In this document: piece after piece, positions 1 through 13,000 of the stretch
How the letters are laid out: each line of letters starts with the position of its first letter
Numbering within the stretch: the stretch's first letter is position 1
Source of the DNA: Vitrella brassicaformis
Taxonomy: Eukaryota; Sar; Vitrellaceae
Length of the DNA stretch: 64,000 nucleotides
Direction of reading: 5' to 3'
Assembly: GCA_001179505.1 (NCBI GenBank)
Contig: CDMY01000336.1
Location: forward strand, 337,695 to 401,694
The notes under the pieces: generated by a model
Databases searched by the model: none
What the model was told of the DNA's origin: nothing
The model's input: the letters and a program-made list of their open reading frames with translations, nothing else
Program-made: the position numbers and the translations under genes

Positions 1-3000
1 GCCCACGTGGGAGGTGAAGAGGGGCTGTCCGCCGGGCAAGTACATCCACGAGGCAAGAGAATGCCTCCCGTGTCCACCCAACTCCTTCAGCGTCTCAGTC
101 AATGCCGAGAGATGCTCACTCTGTCCACTCGGTGAGACACAAAGAGGAATGATGCAGCTAAGCAAGGAGACACGGTGACTTTTGGCGTTTTTGACTCGTT
201 CAGGCCACGGCCAGCCCCGGGAAGGACAAACGAAATGTGTCATGTGTGCATTTGGATATGGGAATATCGGTGGAACGCTTGATGGATGCCGCCCCTGCTT
301 GCGAGGCTCTTATTCTGACTTCTACGGCACTTGCATCTGTCTCAAGTGCGACCCGGGGACCTACGCAGACACCGAGGCTTCCATTGCATGCACACGTTGC
401 CCTGAGGGAGAAACCACTCTCGCAGAAGGATCCGGTCGTCCGAGCGACTGCACATGCCAGTCGGGCTTTTATCAGCAGCCTGCCGCGAACATTTCGTCTA
501 TTGCTGACCCCCGTCGCCTGGATGCAGGAATGCAGGCGGCGCTAGCCCTGGAGAACAGCACAGAGCACCTGGTGCGCGGCAGGTGTGCTCCTTGCCCCGA
601 TGGCTGCAGCTGCCCAGGCAAGCTGAGAGCCGACGGGAGATCGATCGATCACCTCATTCATGTCCAGTTCCCGGCACACTGGCCTGTGTGTCGCTGCTTC
701 TGCAGGTGGCGAAAAACCACCGAGCATTCTTCCGGGCTACTGGCTCCCCCCGCCGAGCTCTATGGATCGAGTCCACCTGATTGATAAGCAGATGGAGCAA
801 GAGATCACCGACCTGCCTTCATTACCGGGCTTCGAGCCCAGATCGGTGAATGCCAGCACGCCACCAGCGAGCGAGGTGAATGTGTCGGATGGCGTCGTCG
901 CGGACCCTGTCGCCCTGTCGTACGAGGCCGACACCGCGGCCCAGCTGCTAACGCTATCGACATTCAGCAACGTATCAGCTGTGGCGGCGTCGCTGCCGTT
1001 TCGCGTCAATCCCACTCTTCTGCCCGACACTGCGGCAAACGATACAGAAGAAGACGACACCAACGAGAGAGGCATGGACATTCTGCTGTCCTTGAGGCGG
1101 CACCTTCCTTTCAAGTGCGTGCCACCTTCATCGTGCCCTGGCGGAGATGCCGGCGCCTGTGCCGCCAATCGGGAGGGGCTGGTATGCGGCAGGTGCTCGA
1201 AAGGCAGATTCGACAGCAGAAGAGAGGATGGTTCTGTATGTCACCCTTGTACTTTTCGCCTGTCCTTCCCTCTGGTGGGTCACAGCACGGGGCGGGCCGA
1301 CCGCCCAGCCCATACCGTCTCGCGACCATCTCTGTACTTGCCTCTCAGGCCGTTTTCCTACTGCTCTGCGTCATGTTGCCCTGCGCTGCTCTGCTGGTGA
1401 GGCCAACACGAATTGCCACAAACACATGAATTTTTCCGCTTCCCTGCCACAGATTTGGTTTGCTAATGGCCAAGTGTGGCGAAACGGCAACTCAGTATCA
1501 TTCCTGTTCACCTCGTTCCAGCAGCTCGGCATGGTCACCTCTGTGTGCGCCGCCCTGCCCTTCTCGGTTGCGCGAGTCTTTAGTCTCTTCCGTTTGATGC
1601 TCTTTGATGGCTCGCCCGTCGGCCTGTGTCTCGCCTGCCATGGGCTGGATACTTTTCAGTCGCAACACAATTTCTTACTATCTATGCCGCTGTTCCTTGT
1701 GGCGGCCCTGGTGATCATCTATGCGGCGTCGCAGGTCTGAGTGAGACGCTGGGAGTGAGGAAGACGCAGATGATGCTCGGCTGTGTCCATTGCAGGTGCT
1801 TCATAGGCGCGAGAGTGGGGAGTGGCGGCTGGTGCTCCTGGGACGGTGCCTTGTGCTGCGCCCACTGACCATACACACGTGAGTGCCACCAGCGGACAGA
1901 CCTAAATCACATTTGTCACATTGGTGGACTGACAGGTGCTGGCGTCTCTCATCCTGATGTTCCACATGCTCATGATTACCCTTGCCCGGATCGCCCTCAT
2001 CCCATTCGACTGTTATAAGCACCCCAACGGCTACTCGTCTGTCCGCGAGTTCCCCCACGTCCTTTGTGGCCTCCATGGGGAGGCGGCCATCTGGCGGCAG
2101 CACCTGTGGGTGTCGTACATCGGCCTGGGGGCTTATTGCGGGTCGGTTGTCATTATGACGACACGGTTTGCTCTCGCCGCAAACAGAAGGGGCGACGAAA
2201 CGGGTACCGACATTTGCACATCCGCGTCACTGTCTGGCTCACGTGCCTGTGTTGCTGCGATTTTCAGGATTCAAGGAGGTCTACGGTCACTTCATGGACA
2301 AGTTTGCAGGTGGCAAGTATTGGTGGTCCGTCGTATGGATGGCGCGCAACCTTTCGCTGGCCCTCACAGTGACGCTGCCTCACGGCAGCATCCAGAAGGT
2401 GTTTGTGGCTTCGCTGACGACGGTCTATCTGGTGCTGCTCATATTTGTCTTGCCGTGGAAGAGGCCCACGGATGTGTACGTGGACGGGTCGACCAACGCC
2501 ATATACCTACACATTCTGCTGATCAGTGGCCTCAGCTCACAGGGAGATCACAAAAACGAGCAACAGGGAAAGATGCTCGGTGAGCCGGGACGGAGAGGAT
2601 CCCACAGAGACATACATCCATGCACGCGATGGATGCATAACGCAACGCGTGTGTTGGGATTTCTGTGTATCCCAGTTGTCCTTTTGACGGTGTCGGTGGT
2701 TCTCATGCAAGGCATTATCCTCGGGCGGCTCGCATTGGTAAGGGTGAAAAGGCGGACAACCACATGCTACATGCGCATACTAACATCGTGTCTCTGACCT
2801 TCTTTTGGAACAGAGTGGCTTGGCCAAGTGCCGTGGTTTGCGACAACGCAGCAAACAGATTACTCAGTCCGACACATCCCTCGACGTCACAAACGATACC
2901 ATAGGCCCCTACGACCCACAAGAGACACAAGAGAATCCTCTTGAAGAAATGACGACTCATGATAAGGGCAAGTTGAAGGCAGGCCGCCGGTCCCAGTCAG

Positions 3001-3473
3001 TGAGGAGTTTCGCCACTACCACCTGCACACGGCACGGCAGCAGCAGCAGCAGCACCTCGCTACTCCTGGCTCCCGCAGACAGCATGCCATGCAGCAGCAA
3101 GGAGTGCGACACGGATCTGGCTCAGCCACCCGCTGCGGCGGAGGCCACAGTTGGCCAGCAGCAGCCACTGTCACTAGCGCAGAGGTCCGAGAGCCCATCT
3201 TCCTGCTCATCGTCTTCATCGTCGGGCAACGAGGATGAGATCGATGTTGTCATCCCGCCTCCCATCGTCACACCACCATCAGACGAATGTCCACTGGCAC
3301 GGGCAGACTCAGCCGATGTGTGTGAGGCTGAGGACAACGAGCCGCCGGCTCAGGCCAACAGGCCTTGGCTCACTGTGGTTGGGGAGGTCCGCTTGATGGC
3401 CTCTCGCATACCCAGCATGACGCCATCGACGGCCGCTGATTCCACTGGAGCGGCCAGAACACAAGACGCTTGA
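1..3473 (+). CDS. Cys-rich (GCC2/GCC3-like) multi-pass membrane protein, 3' part
   Basis: The gene enters from the left edge, so the N-terminus is missing. The first 600 bases encode repeated short Cys modules with CPPGKY, CDPGTY and CPEGETT motifs, the pattern of GCC2/GCC3 or ephrin-receptor-like domains found in large alveolate surface proteins. A spacer with N-glycosylation sites (NAS, NVS, NDT) follows, then a second Cys cluster (CVPPSSCPGG, CGRCSKG). After about 1340 come several hydrophobic stretches (AVFLLLCVMLPCAALL, a run near 1680-1735, VLASLILMFHMLMIT, KVFVASLTTVYLVLLIFV, FLCIPVVLLTVSVV), so the C-terminal half spans the membrane many times. The last exon (about 2815-3473) is a Ser-rich, probably cytoplasmic tail ending in TGA. 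The intron after the CSCP motif near 620 appears to use a GC-AG donor. The ligand is unknown and a receptor or channel role is inference. The next gene is convergent. Confidence 0.75.
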
Positions 3474-4095
3474 ATGAATAGAAAAACCCCCGGCTGCAGT
3501 GTGTGTGCGTGTGCAATTTTGCATCTCTGTTGCCCGACATTCGGACGTTGTGTGTGTCTCGGTTGCGAGAATCGACTTTTTGTCCGTGGCTGTGCATTCT
3601 GTATGTGCAAGGCAACAGCCTCTGATAGAGAGGCTGCAGTTCCTTCCTTCTGTTTCTCGGGAGGGAAGGAGGCATGCGGGCGGGGAGTTCTTATTACTCC
3701 TGTGTGTGTGTGTGGTGCTGATGCGACTCGACCAAACGCGATGCAGACTTCTGGCTGCATGAGACAGCGTCTTGACATTTTCTCAAATGTGCAGCAAGCA
3801 GCGTCAAGCTGCTGTGCTTCATCCAGTGCTATTTCGCTGCCTGGTGGGCGAAAAGCTATCTTCTGTGTCCGTACGCACAAGGGGCATGTATTGTTCGCCA
3901 GAGTGTACTAAGCAAGTCTGTCTGTCTGTCTGTCTGCCATGATTGATCGTGGACATGCAATGCATCGCAACCAACATATCCTATTCCATCACACCGACCA
4001 AATGCCCGGCGAACAGCGATCCACACAACAAAGATGGGACAAATAAAAACACGTATACATGCGAATGTCGAGACCGGTGTCTCTCCAAGTCCTGC
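3474..4095. other. Convergent intergenic spacer
   Basis: This 622-base spacer lies between two converging genes and should hold both 3' UTRs. It contains a TGTC tetranucleotide run near 3917-3938 and AATAAA-like sequence near 4040. I see no gene in it. Confidence 0.6.
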
Positions 4096-7000
4096 CTATC
4101 GCTCGGTCACCCATGCCCTTCTCGATGTCGCTTCATCCTTTTCGTCCTTGTCCGCCGCATCAGCCGACAGCGGCAGCTCCTCGAGCCCCAGGGACTTCCT
4201 TAGTTGCCTAATGTCCTCACTGGCAGCGGACGATGGTGCCGATGAAGGGAATGAAGGGGGAGGAGGCCTCACTGGCCTCAGAGCAAGCTGCGGACGGGGA
4301 GGGGGCGGGGGCAAAGAGGGCGGCCCCGGTGGTAGGGCCCTTGGCTCTTGGACTGGTAGGGGTGGGCCGGGCGCTGCCACTGGTGGCTGAGGAGAAGGCT
4401 GTTGAGGCTCTGTCTCGTCGACATGCCGTTGGTCTTGTTCCTGTAGCGGCTGAGCAGCTTCAGCCTCTGGCACTGGCATTGGTGGTGTCTCGTCCACATG
4501 TTGCTGCTCTTGTTCCTGGCCTTGTTCTTGCTCTTGGTCCTCCTCTTCTTGTTGGTCGGCTGTTGGCTTATCGTCGGGTGTGTGTGTCTCCTGCGGTTGG
4601 CCCTGGAGTACGGGCATGGGGGGCGGGTTAGGGAGAGGGGGAAGCAAGGCCAGGGGCGGAAAGGGGGGCAAAGGTGGGAGAGACGGCAGCGGGGGAAAGG
4701 GGAGCAGTCCACCCATCGGCAAGGGAGGGGCCTCGCCTGGCGGTGGAGGAGCTGCTGACGGGGCTACCGGTGGCGGGGGAGGTGCTGGCACCTCTCGCAT
4801 GCCGCCCTTGTCTGTCCGTCTTGGTTCAAAGCGGCTTTCCTCTCTAGGGCGGAATAATGCCGTAATCAGCTTGCCGAATGGCGACTCCCCCTTCTTGCTC
4901 TCGCCCAGTGGGGACTCTCTTCTACCCAGCTCGATGCGCCGCGCCTACCAGCACGGAGACAAGATTCACTGTGCATGCAGTCACATGAGCGCATCGTTTT
5001 CAACAACTCACCACGAAGTCTCCACGCTTGTGCTGGCGCCTCAGTTCGAAGCGCTTGATCTCTGCTACAGTGACGAGTATGGCGCGAAGGACATCGAGGA
5101 CCAAAGAGACAAGACAAAACCCGACCACACTCGCGTACAGCCTGATGATGCATGCAGTGGAAAGACAAAAATGAGACGCGAAGAATGCAACGTGCAAGAG
5201 ATATGTTGACCATGATGACTCTTCCTCAGTGCTGAATTTGGTGCCGTATGTGAGCACAATCACGGTGGCCGCCGTCATGAAAGTCGTGGATGCGATATAC
5301 GGAAGCAACACAACGATAGAGTACACCTGAGGCCAAACAGCGCAGGTGAACAACCGCGCCCCCGTCCCCTTTCACGCACTCACCGTGGAGGGCACAGGTT
5401 TCCTGGTGGCGGCCATGCGTGTCAGTTCTTCCATCTGCAGCCGCTGGTGCTCCTTTTGCACCCTGTCCAGGTACACGCTCCTCACCCGCCGCACAAAGAC
5501 GTCATCCTCTTCGCCGGGTGGGGGCGGGGGAGGGGGCTGCATGGGCGTCGCTAAGGGTGGCACAGGAATCTACATCACACATATGGAGAGCAACAGACAT
5601 GCCATCCATCCATCGATCGATCCAGCATCTGTCTCACCGTGCCAGCTATGAATGGCGCTGTGCCGGTGCTTATGAAGGCGCTCCCGACTGCCGGCGACAT
5701 GCCTCCTCCCCCGTAGTAAATCGGTGGGCTTGCACTCGACATCATCTTCTGCATTGCCCCCGACCCACCTGGACTGTATCCGCCGTAGACAGGCGGCAGA
5801 GGGGGCGGCAGGGGGCGGAAAATGGGAGGGAGAGAGGGAGGGCCGACAGGTGGTGGGGATGGCTGTGCTGGCTGGGAGGGTATCTCATCCACATTGACCA
5901 TCCCTGGTAGCGGGGGTGGCGGCATGCTGTGTGTCTCCTGTGCCTCCCTGTCATGCACGTCTTTGGACGGCACTGGGGTCGCCAGCCGATCTTCCTCAGC
6001 CACATGGGGCGTCGTCAATTCCGCGCTGGGAGGCGCCTCGGCAGACGATGGTGGCTGCTCGTCAGTGGCTGACTTGTTGGTATCGTCTTGGCCAGGTGAG
6101 GGCATGGGCAGTGGGGGCAGTGGGGGCAGTGGTGGCCCTCGTGGCCCACCCTCAGGCGCACTTGGCAATGGAGGCAGTGACGGCGGGCGCCCCATCGGCC
6201 GCATCGGTGGCGGTGGTGGCGGTGGAGGGGGCATGCTCCTTGTTGGTGATGTGGCTCGTGGCGGGGGTGCGATAGGGGGAAGTGGCCCTAGGCTGGACAT
6301 GAGGGAAGGGGATGCGATGGATGGCGGTGGGTGCTTGGGGGGAGGCGGTCTGAAGTCAGGGTGGGATGGGGGAGGCGATGGTAATGTCAGCGACTTCATC
6401 CCTACGCACACAATACACACGATGGAAGAACGGGCAAACTGTCGGCCCTCCTTCCTGCAAACGAACCTGCGACAGGGATTTGCACTCCCTGCATGACCAG
6501 GGGCACAGGTCCGCTGCCGCCCAGCGATGGCGGCATCGGCATCATGGGCAGAGGGGGCGGTGGGGGGACGGGAGGGCTGCCAGGCTTGCCGGCCTCGCCA
6601 ACGCCCGAGAACATCGATATGGACGGCTTGAAGTAGTGAATGACGTCACCGCCGGACGGGGCTTGGCCCCGATACTTGGGGGCCTTGTGGACGACGGGGT
6701 GCGGCCGGCGGGCAAACATCAACCCAAAACCCACGAAAATGGGAAATATGAGCAGGCCAGACAGAAGGCCTGAGACACAGACATATGGAGTGGGGAAGTG
6801 GACAACAGATCAACGTATGTATGTCCCCGAGCAGGCGCACCGGGAGTGAAGAAGTCCGAAGCGACGAGCAGCTTTCGGCTGTACAGAACGGCGTTGAAGG
6901 CCATGATGCCAACCACACACACACCCAGACACACCAACCGCTGAGGGCGGGAATAAATCTGACAACCGAAGAAACAGAGATATGGGCCGGTGAGTTGATC

Positions 7001-10000
7001 ATCGGTTGCAAACACACTGCCAGCATAGTGCTGCTTTGCTTGCTGGTTGGTTGATGTGATGCCATCCATGCCCACCTCACCTCTCTGTACATGAAAGGTG
7101 ATATGAGCACGTGATCTCGCTTGATGACGCTCCACAGTGTGTAGATGAAGAGCCTTGACGGCTCGTTGACATGCTGGTAGGCAATGGGGTCTCCGGGCCC
7201 CTTCGGACCGGTCACGCCATCACCTGTCGGGCCAACAACCTCCGTCACGCCCTTCTTGCCCTCGCGCCGGGCACGCCTGATAGAAACGCAGGAATGTGTG
7301 CAAGTGTCGACGCGTGGCATGACAATGATTTTGTGGCGGCGAGTGTGCGCACTTTTTCTCTTTGTGTTTCTTGCGCCTGTCGACTTGCCAGCCCCAGAAG
7401 GTGCACAACGCATTGGCCAGCAGGACCAAGGCCAGCGACAATCCCACCGCAAGATTGGTCGTCTCCAGACCTGCAGCCACACAGGACCTAAGGGATTGAG
7501 ACGAATTTCCCCTTCTGCAGACATCGCCTGCGCACCAGCGTCGAGCAGCAGCGATGCAGCGTCGTAGAAAGTCTCAATGTCGAGCAGCCTGCCGTCGAGG
7601 AACAGACCCATGTCGCTCAGCTGGCTAGTAAGGCAACCCAGTCCGTCATTGGCAATGCCCCTGCGAGACCATGCCCCACCAGCCGTCCCGGGGGCAAACC
7701 GATCCCACACCACACACTGACCTGCACGCATTCGAGACACACACACAAGGTGAATGCAACAGAAAGCATGCCCTCAAAGCATTATTTTCACTCACCGGAC
7801 GAGAAGCTCTTGACATTTGCGAACACCCGCGTGAATTGGCTTTCGTTCTTGTCGAGTTCGTTGGTGTTGGCTTTGAGCGGCAGCATGGTGATGACGTATG
7901 TGAAGTTGCCGGGGGGGTTGGAGTCGGACCAGTCGTAGATGTTCTTGGTGTAGGCCACGAAGATGAATGAGAAAGCGTTGAGGGGGTTGTCGGGTGTGGG
8001 CTCGTCGGGCGTGTCGGGCGGGACGGTGTACTGCTGAGGGAAGATGAACTGGGGATGCACCGCTGAGAGATCGGTCGTCTTGCCTGCAATGCATTGCATT
8101 GAGTGTGGCGGAGACGGAAACATCCACACCAGCATGTATGCATGTCCCTGAGCGCGTGTATGGGTGTCTGTCTTGCTCGCTGACCGAGTGTGATGTCGAA
8201 TCCCGGCGTCTGGTACTGCAGGGGCAGCTCATTCGATATGAGGTTGGCAATCAGCTGCTTGGACAGGACGTCTCGCGACACGGCGATGCGGGTCATCAGC
8301 TGTGACTTGTTCCTCTGCTCGCTATACAGGGTGTCCGCCAGCACCTTCAAGGTCGCCTCGAACTGAGCACGACGGACGGCCTGCTCATCGGCCGGCAGAT
8401 CCTTGATCTCAACTTCGAACTTGGCATACCGCTGCAGCTCCTCCTGTGCCCAGGGAGATGTCAACGGATGCGGACACAACACTGGAGGGGGCAGCTCAGA
8501 GCCATGTCAACTCTCTGCTCACCCGTCTCTGTCTGTCCAGCTCGGTCTGCAGCTCCATGACTTCATCGAGCAGCGGACCCTCCAGCGACTCGAGGCCATC
8601 ATAGTCTTCCTCACCAGAGTTGGTCAGATACCCAATTGTGCGCATCACCGAGGCCCGCTGTGATTCCTCTGTGTCGTCTGTCTGCGTCGCATTCGCTGCT
8701 TGCAGTCTCCGTTGCGTGGTGGACCCGAAGAGCCGTCGTCTCGTCGGAACGGCACCCTTGCCGCTCTTGATAGCCATCATCGACCGTGTAGGGACCTTGT
8801 ACGACGCCAGCAACTGTGTCGCAAGGGCGCTCTGGTTGTGGTGGGCGCCAACAAGGTCCAGGGCATCCAACACGGCCTGGTTAAGGCCAGCTTCCCTCCA
8901 TTTGGGCAGGCTCCATATCTCCTCTGTGGCTCTGCTCCTCGCGTAAGAGACGACATCGGGGTTGCGGGTGTTGACTGTTCGCGTGGCGAACTCGACTTGT
9001 TCCGCTGGATTGGACAAGGGGTTTGCATTGAGGCCTCCCGTCTGCTCGCCGGGCAGCAGGACGCCGAGGATGTAGAACGAGATGGCCGAGAGCGACATGC
9101 CGTCCTCACTAGATGGGTCGAAGGCGCCGATGCTGACGCCAGAGTTGACGAGGTTCTCGAGCACGTCCATGGGTTTGTCCGACCTGAGCCCCTTGTCAGT
9201 GACTACAGCCAGGAAGAGGAGCTTCTGCTGCAGCACTTGGGGTGTATCGGGTGAGTCCCTCGTCCTCTCTGTCATGATGTCCAGCATCTTCTCAAGCAGC
9301 GTCTGCGTCTCGGGGTCAAGCTCCTCACCTGGTCCAGGCGGCTCGGGATCTGAGAGATGGGAGAGAGACACATGCAGGACCGAAGCATGAGACACAATGC
9401 TCTCGTGTGCGCTTGAGGCGAGGCTTCCTCACCGACGATGCTGAGTGCCGTTTGGAGGGTCTGCACGACAGTCTCGGGGTCCTGCGCCTCTGCCTCATCG
9501 AGCAGGTCGTCCACGGCCCCAGTGACGTTCTCGGGCCGTGTGCTCGATATGGAAAGATACTCAGTGGTCCGGGCACCAAACGGTGTGAACACCTCCACGA
9601 ACGTAACGAGCGTCCCGTTGCTCCCGGTGCCAACAGGCAGTGAGTTGACCTTGACTTGAGAGACGGGGAGAGGAGCCGTCGTGATCTTCACGCGCACAAT
9701 GTCAACTATGCCGTCCTGAAAAGAGACACAGAGGAACCGCGCCCTTTCCTTTTCATGGTGCCGCATCCATGTATCCATACCGTTTCGAGTTGCGATAAGT
9801 ACCCAAAATCATACGAGAGGGGCGTGTCATCAGCCGTCCAGTCAGGGGCGCTTAGCGTCCTCGGCGTTGTGGACGTGGCAGCAAGCGGCGTCACAATCAG
9901 CTGTCCTCCCTTGGGCGGCAGTCCCGCAGTCACGATCGTCACATCCGTGTAGCCCTCAGCCAATCCTACTCGCGTCACGAGGCGGAACTTGTACGTTGTT

Positions 10001-13000
10001 GATCCCGACAGGACGTTGGAGTAGATGACAAGGTTGGGACTGCTGGGATCGGTCTGAAATAGCGATGCATTGTTGATGTTGAGGATGTCTTCCGCCACCT
10101 CCACAAACTTGTACCGGTCAACCAGATACGGGTTGTCGGTGCCCTCGCGCTCCCGGAACTCGTCTGCGTCCCAGTCGGGATTGAGGTCGTACACAAAGAT
10201 CTGCAAACAAGAGACACATGAATCCACACCGGTCAAGAGTCTCGTTTGACTGTTTGCCTGGTCACCTTCCAGGAGAAAAGGGGCGGGTTGTTTGGGTCTC
10301 TCTCCCCTTCGATCGTGCCCACGATGCGTATGGGGTCGCTGATGGCATATATCTCCTTAACGTTGGTCACCTGCAGACGCACATCTGACAGAAGCAAAGC
10401 AAACACGAGTGAGTCCACTAAGACATTGATGCCAGTAAGGTAAGGTGTCTGTCTCACTGGGAATGGTTTCTCTCGTGATGTTGATGAAGGCATCTCCCGT
10501 CGCCTTGCGGCCATCTGCGGCAGTGATGATGGCGGTGAACTTGTACTCGCCTTCTTTGAACATGTCCGTCCGCACCATGATGACGCCCCTCGTGTAGCTG
10601 CAGTAGTTGAGGTTCAGCTCCTCCAGCAAAGGCACGGCGAACTCCACACCTCCATCCAGCACCTTCCTGTCCTTGTCTGTCTCACAGACCGACATATTGG
10701 TGATCCGAGGCAGATTCCCTCCGTAGCAAGGGATGCGATCGGGGTCATAGCACTGAGGACGTGGGACAAAACATGAGACACGCCGCGGCAGTACTGCTTC
10801 GGTTATCTCGTCTCACCTCCCATTCGAACGTGCCGGCGAATGTCTTGCCCGCTCCTGTTGGGAAGTCGGGGTCCTGTGACTGGCGGGCATCGAGAATCAA
10901 CAGACGGCCGCGGGTCAGCCCACGAGACTCACGACGATACACCACAAAAATGGGAGACCTGAGCGAGAGGTGAGTCCACAGGATGAGAGCACAGCCGTCG
11001 TCTTCTCGTGTCGGTCACTCACTCACCTCTGGACTTTGATTCTGACAGACTTGGTGGTGACCTTTTCTGGCGCGCTAATGACGAAGACCGACACGGTGAA
11101 GTTGTATGACGTCTCGGGCATAAGCGTGAATGGCGGAATGACCAACGTTCTGGACTGCCTCTTGATGCTCGGGAAGTTGGCAAAGTTGAGATTGCCGGTC
11201 TTCTCGCCCCACTGGAAGCCGAGCTTGCGATCGACGCCAGGGCACATCGACGGAAGAGCTTCAGAGATGAGACTCACTTGCTGCGTTCTGTTTGCTGTGA
11301 TGTCTGTGAGACCCAGGATGGACACCATAGGAGCGGGGAAGTCGAGCTTGTTGACATTGATGAGTGTGATGGAAGTCACATCCCAGAAAGACAGCACCGT
11401 CAAGTTGAGGCGGAAATTGGTCGCCGGCTCCAGCTCGAAGGCACCCATCTCCACACGGGGACTGTTGCTCGCTGTGTACGAGGCAAGCCGACTCTGAGAC
11501 AAGAAGAACTCTAATGCAATAATTCTGCTTCTTTCCCTCGTCTTCTGTGCCTGCTGACCTTGAACAGATCGATCAACGTCTGGTTGAACACCCGATCGGG
11601 CCTGTTGTTCAAATCACTGTAGCCCAGAAGGCTCCAAAAGTACTTAGGCCGGCCGCCAACATTGAACGTGTCGGCAGCATCCAGCTCCATCGGCGAACAC
11701 TCATCCAGCTCTGTCGAGCCCGACAAGACGATAGATGGCGGAAGCAGGGGGTCGGGATAGCCGACAAGGATGCCTCCAATGGCGGGCATCGACCACTCAT
11801 CGTTGCGTGGCTGGGTCCAGATGGTGTAGGGGCGGACAAACAAGTTATCGTTCACCTGCAAGGCGGCCAACAGAGGAGGGTGTGTGCATGGATATCTTTT
11901 TGTTGTTTTCATCTTGTTGGCCGACCCTGATAATGAAGTCAATGGGAAGTGAAATGATGACTTTGGCGTCCGTGGCCCAGTCACAGATGGCCCCTACCAG
12001 CAGGGCAGCTGACTCATCATCGAATATACGACCACACTCCACCTGGATAAAGAAGCGCATACAATACATGCATTCACGGCAGGCCGGTCGATGTGCGTGT
12101 CTCTGTCAAGCACCGGTTCGTTCATCTGTGTCGAGTAGTCGATGTAGTCGGGGATCAGATCATCATCAATGTCGACAGGTTTGGCGCCACGAAGAGTCGA
12201 CCTGCCAAAAGAGAAAGACAAGACGTGCATATTCCATGCTGACATCCTGGAGACCATTTCCTCCCTCACTGACGTGGAGAAGTCCACAATGATGCTCGAC
12301 GCCTCCATCATGAAGACGGCCCGGATCAGCTCTGGAGGCGGCAGCGTCAGAGGCACACGTGGGTCCCGATTGTACACCTGTGCCGTGGATGTCTCGATCG
12401 GCATGGTGCCGTTGTCTCCCCACAGCTCCTTGGCCTTGGTGCGGATGTCAACCTGCACGACGGTGGGCTCCGTGGCCCTGAATGGCTCCTTGCGTGTGGC
12501 AATGATGGTCTTGTTGAACATGTGGTCGCTGCACACGCCACCCACGTAGAAGCCCCAGTCGTCCTCGGTGCTCTCGGGGCCGGAGTTGTAGATGCTGGAG
12601 GAAGGGTCGTAGAGGACGTCGTTATAGGTCTGGGCCACGTCTGCCGATGTCAGGAGCTTCATTGGCACAAGCGGGTCGAATTGCCAGTCGATGGCCACCG
12701 TGTCTGCACACACAGACAAGAACAGACAGCACTGACAGGCCTGTGTGTCCACACACTTGCAGCCAAGCTTAGCGGCGCAGCCGCACTGACCGTCGTCTCG
12801 CCTCAAGTAGTTTCCGAGATAAAGATACTGCAGCAGCCCACTATCCCGAGCACCCATGGCAGTCAGGTCGCCGTATTTCTCATTGAAAGTCAACATTGTC
12901 ACCCTGAAGTCGACTGTGCGTTCCTCCAGCCCCACGTGATTGCGCATGTCATAAAACAGGAGACGGTCAGTGAGAGGCGCATTCAGGCCTACACGCCATG

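Noticed and set aside
5822-6496. Gly-rich plus-strand frames opposite the proline-rich regions
   Set aside because: They are the complement of proline codons in the minus-strand gene, with no independent support.
7470-7535. Apparent frameshift between the GPS-like motif and the first membrane segment of the giant protein
   Set aside because: A normal 65-base intron with a GTGCGC donor and CTGCAG acceptor restores the frame.
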